From assembly GCA_018610095.1 (NCBI GenBank), contig JAHEOB010000041.1, positions 1 to 5,477 of the forward strand: a stretch of 5,477 nt of DNA. Reading direction: 5' to 3'. This document shows, in pieces, positions 4,988-5,477 of the stretch (position 1 is its first letter; each line of letters begins with the position of its first letter). The notes below the pieces were generated by a model. It was not told where the DNA came from, searched no databases, and saw nothing but the letters and a program-made list of their open reading frames with translations. This DNA is from Halothece sp. MAG. GTDB taxonomy: Bacteria > Cyanobacteriota > Cyanobacteriia > Cyanobacteriales > Rubidibacteraceae. A program made the translations under genes and the position numbers.

Positions 4988-5128
4988 TGCTCTGTCAAGT
5001 TAAACTCTCCTTGGAAGAAATACTTCGATTAAGGCATTGCCTATTGAGAAGACTGAACTCAAGGAATGAACCCGAACGAGTTCGCGTTTACCTCTTCCAT
5101 TATTTGTGATTATTGCTTTGACAGAGCA
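4988..5128. repeat. 141-bp element with terminal inverted repeats and nested stems (MITE-like or structured RNA)
   Basis: Perfect 11-bp ends TGCTCTGTCAA (4988-4998) and TTGACAGAGCA (5118-5128). Inside them, in nested order, are TGGAAG/CTTCCA (5012-5017, 5094-5099) and GAACTC/GAGTTC (5055-5060, 5078-5083), so the whole unit can fold into one long interrupted hairpin. No convincing reading frame is inside and no target-site duplication is obvious. GCCTATTG occurs both at the left edge (4982-4989) and inside (5039-5046). A miniature inverted-repeat element or small RNA gene would fit; chance cannot be excluded. Confidence 0.4.
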
Positions 5129-5150
5129 CTAGTGTCTCTCCCAAGTGCCC

Positions 5151-5405
5151 TCATAGGATAGGCTTGACAAGCGAAAAAGAAATCAAAATGATAATGAATT
5201 CCCGGGAAGCTGCGATCGCGACAGCATTTTGAATCGTAGTGGTGGAGACAATCGCCACTTGCAGCTGTTGGGTCAGTTCTTCAACCACAGCCCCAATTTG
5301 AGCATAATCAAGTTTGAATTTGCGCCGTAAGGTGTTGATGGTTTCATTCAGGACTTGGGTACTAATCCAAGGAGTTCCCGCTTGCATGCATTCAATGGCT
5401 TGCAT
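5151..5405 (-). pseudogene. Truncated VapC-like PIN-domain toxin remnant
   Basis: The 84-residue open frame reads GTPWISTQVLNETINTLRRKF, then LDYAQIGAVVEELTQQLQVAIVSTTTIQNAVAIAAS, a clear match to the middle of VapC toxins of the PIN ribonuclease fold (usually about 130-140 residues). The conserved acidic residue E21 of the VLNE motif is kept. The N-terminal DTNV motif with the first catalytic Asp is missing, as is the later YGFxYxDSLI motif. After AAS the frame turns hydrophobic and unrelated; in the next frame the DNA reads GIHYHFD, which resembles that motif, so a small deletion near 5199-5208 probably shifted the frame. Stop codons and a 16-bp tandem repeat replace the N-terminal coding part. 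No VapB antitoxin is in the window. It cannot be an active PIN nuclease. Confidence 0.75.
5212..5219. repeat. HIP1 octamer
   Basis: GCGATCGC within the VapC remnant, encoding part of VAIAAS on the minus strand. Confidence 0.85.
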
Positions 5406-5411
5406 GGTTGA

Positions 5412-5443
5412 GTTGGAAGCTAATCTCGTTGGAAGCTAATTCT
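5412..5443. repeat. Two tandem copies of a 16-bp repeat
   Basis: GTTGGAAGCTAAT occurs at 5412-5424 and 5428-5440, in 16-bp units. The repeat sits where the N-terminal coding part of the VapC remnant should be, so it may mark the breakpoint or a slippage event. The remaining bases to 5477 show no gene. Confidence 0.7.
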
Positions 5444-5477
5444 AGGATAATCAATTTCAGTATGCCAGCATTAAAAA

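Noticed and set aside
5055..5108. Short minus-strand peptide starting ATGGAAGAG inside the 141-bp element
   Set aside because: It stops after about 13 codons, has no ribosome binding site and no similarity to known leader peptides.
5197..5206. GAATTCCCGGG, which looks like adjoining EcoRI and SmaI linker sites
   Set aside because: It sits inside a VapC-homologous reading frame with natural sequence on both sides, so a cloning artefact is unlikely; treated as a chance palindrome at the frameshift site.
1..5477. CRISPR arrays, tRNA or rRNA genes
   Set aside because: No regularly spaced direct repeats, tRNA cloverleaf with GGTTC-type T arm, or rRNA-like conserved stretches were seen on either strand.

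Overview
The window looks like an AT-rich accessory stretch, plasmid-borne or plasmid-derived, from a cyanobacterium. The lineage clue is the HIP1 octamer GCGATCGC, which occurs three times (624, 1346, 5212). The accessory character comes from a ParA-type partition operon, an orphan toxin domain, and at least two decayed gene remnants. Nothing in the sequence identifies the genus, and plasmid versus chromosomal location cannot be decided from this window.

Left part (1-1273, + strand): the C-terminus of a superfamily 1 (UvrD-like) helicase overlaps by one base with a complete DEDDy 3'-5' exonuclease of the DnaQ/RNase H fold. The two probably form a translationally coupled helicase-nuclease unit. 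After it comes a small protein of unknown function whose reading frame has no ordinary start codon where its sequence seems to begin. A decayed Excalibur-domain fragment follows on the - strand (1361-1465).

Centre (1539-3305, + strand): a 588-residue protein joins a two-pass membrane sensor-like N-terminus, about 230 residues of coiled coil (with a glutamine-rich patch), and a C-terminal RelE/HigB (Gp49-like) mRNA-interferase toxin domain. No antitoxin gene lies on either side. This membrane-tethered toxin is the most unusual item in the window. It could be a signal-controlled ribonuclease, or a domesticated toxin domain used for binding.

Right part (3603-4928, - strand): a compact partition cassette. 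An AT-rich control region with two perfect inverted repeats precedes a ParA ATPase gene. This overlaps by 11 bp a gene for a small ribbon-helix-helix protein, which has a perfect Shine-Dalgarno inside parA. A stem-loop follows 3 nt after the last stop. The ParA lacks the usual signature lysine of its deviant Walker A motif.

Far right (4929-5477): a 141-bp stretch bounded by 11-bp inverted repeats with further nested stems, then a truncated and apparently frameshifted VapC (PIN) toxin remnant on the - strand, then a 16-bp tandem repeat. The decayed Excalibur and VapC pieces show that the area gains and loses genes, while the partition cassette, the exonuclease and the membrane-toxin fusion appear intact.
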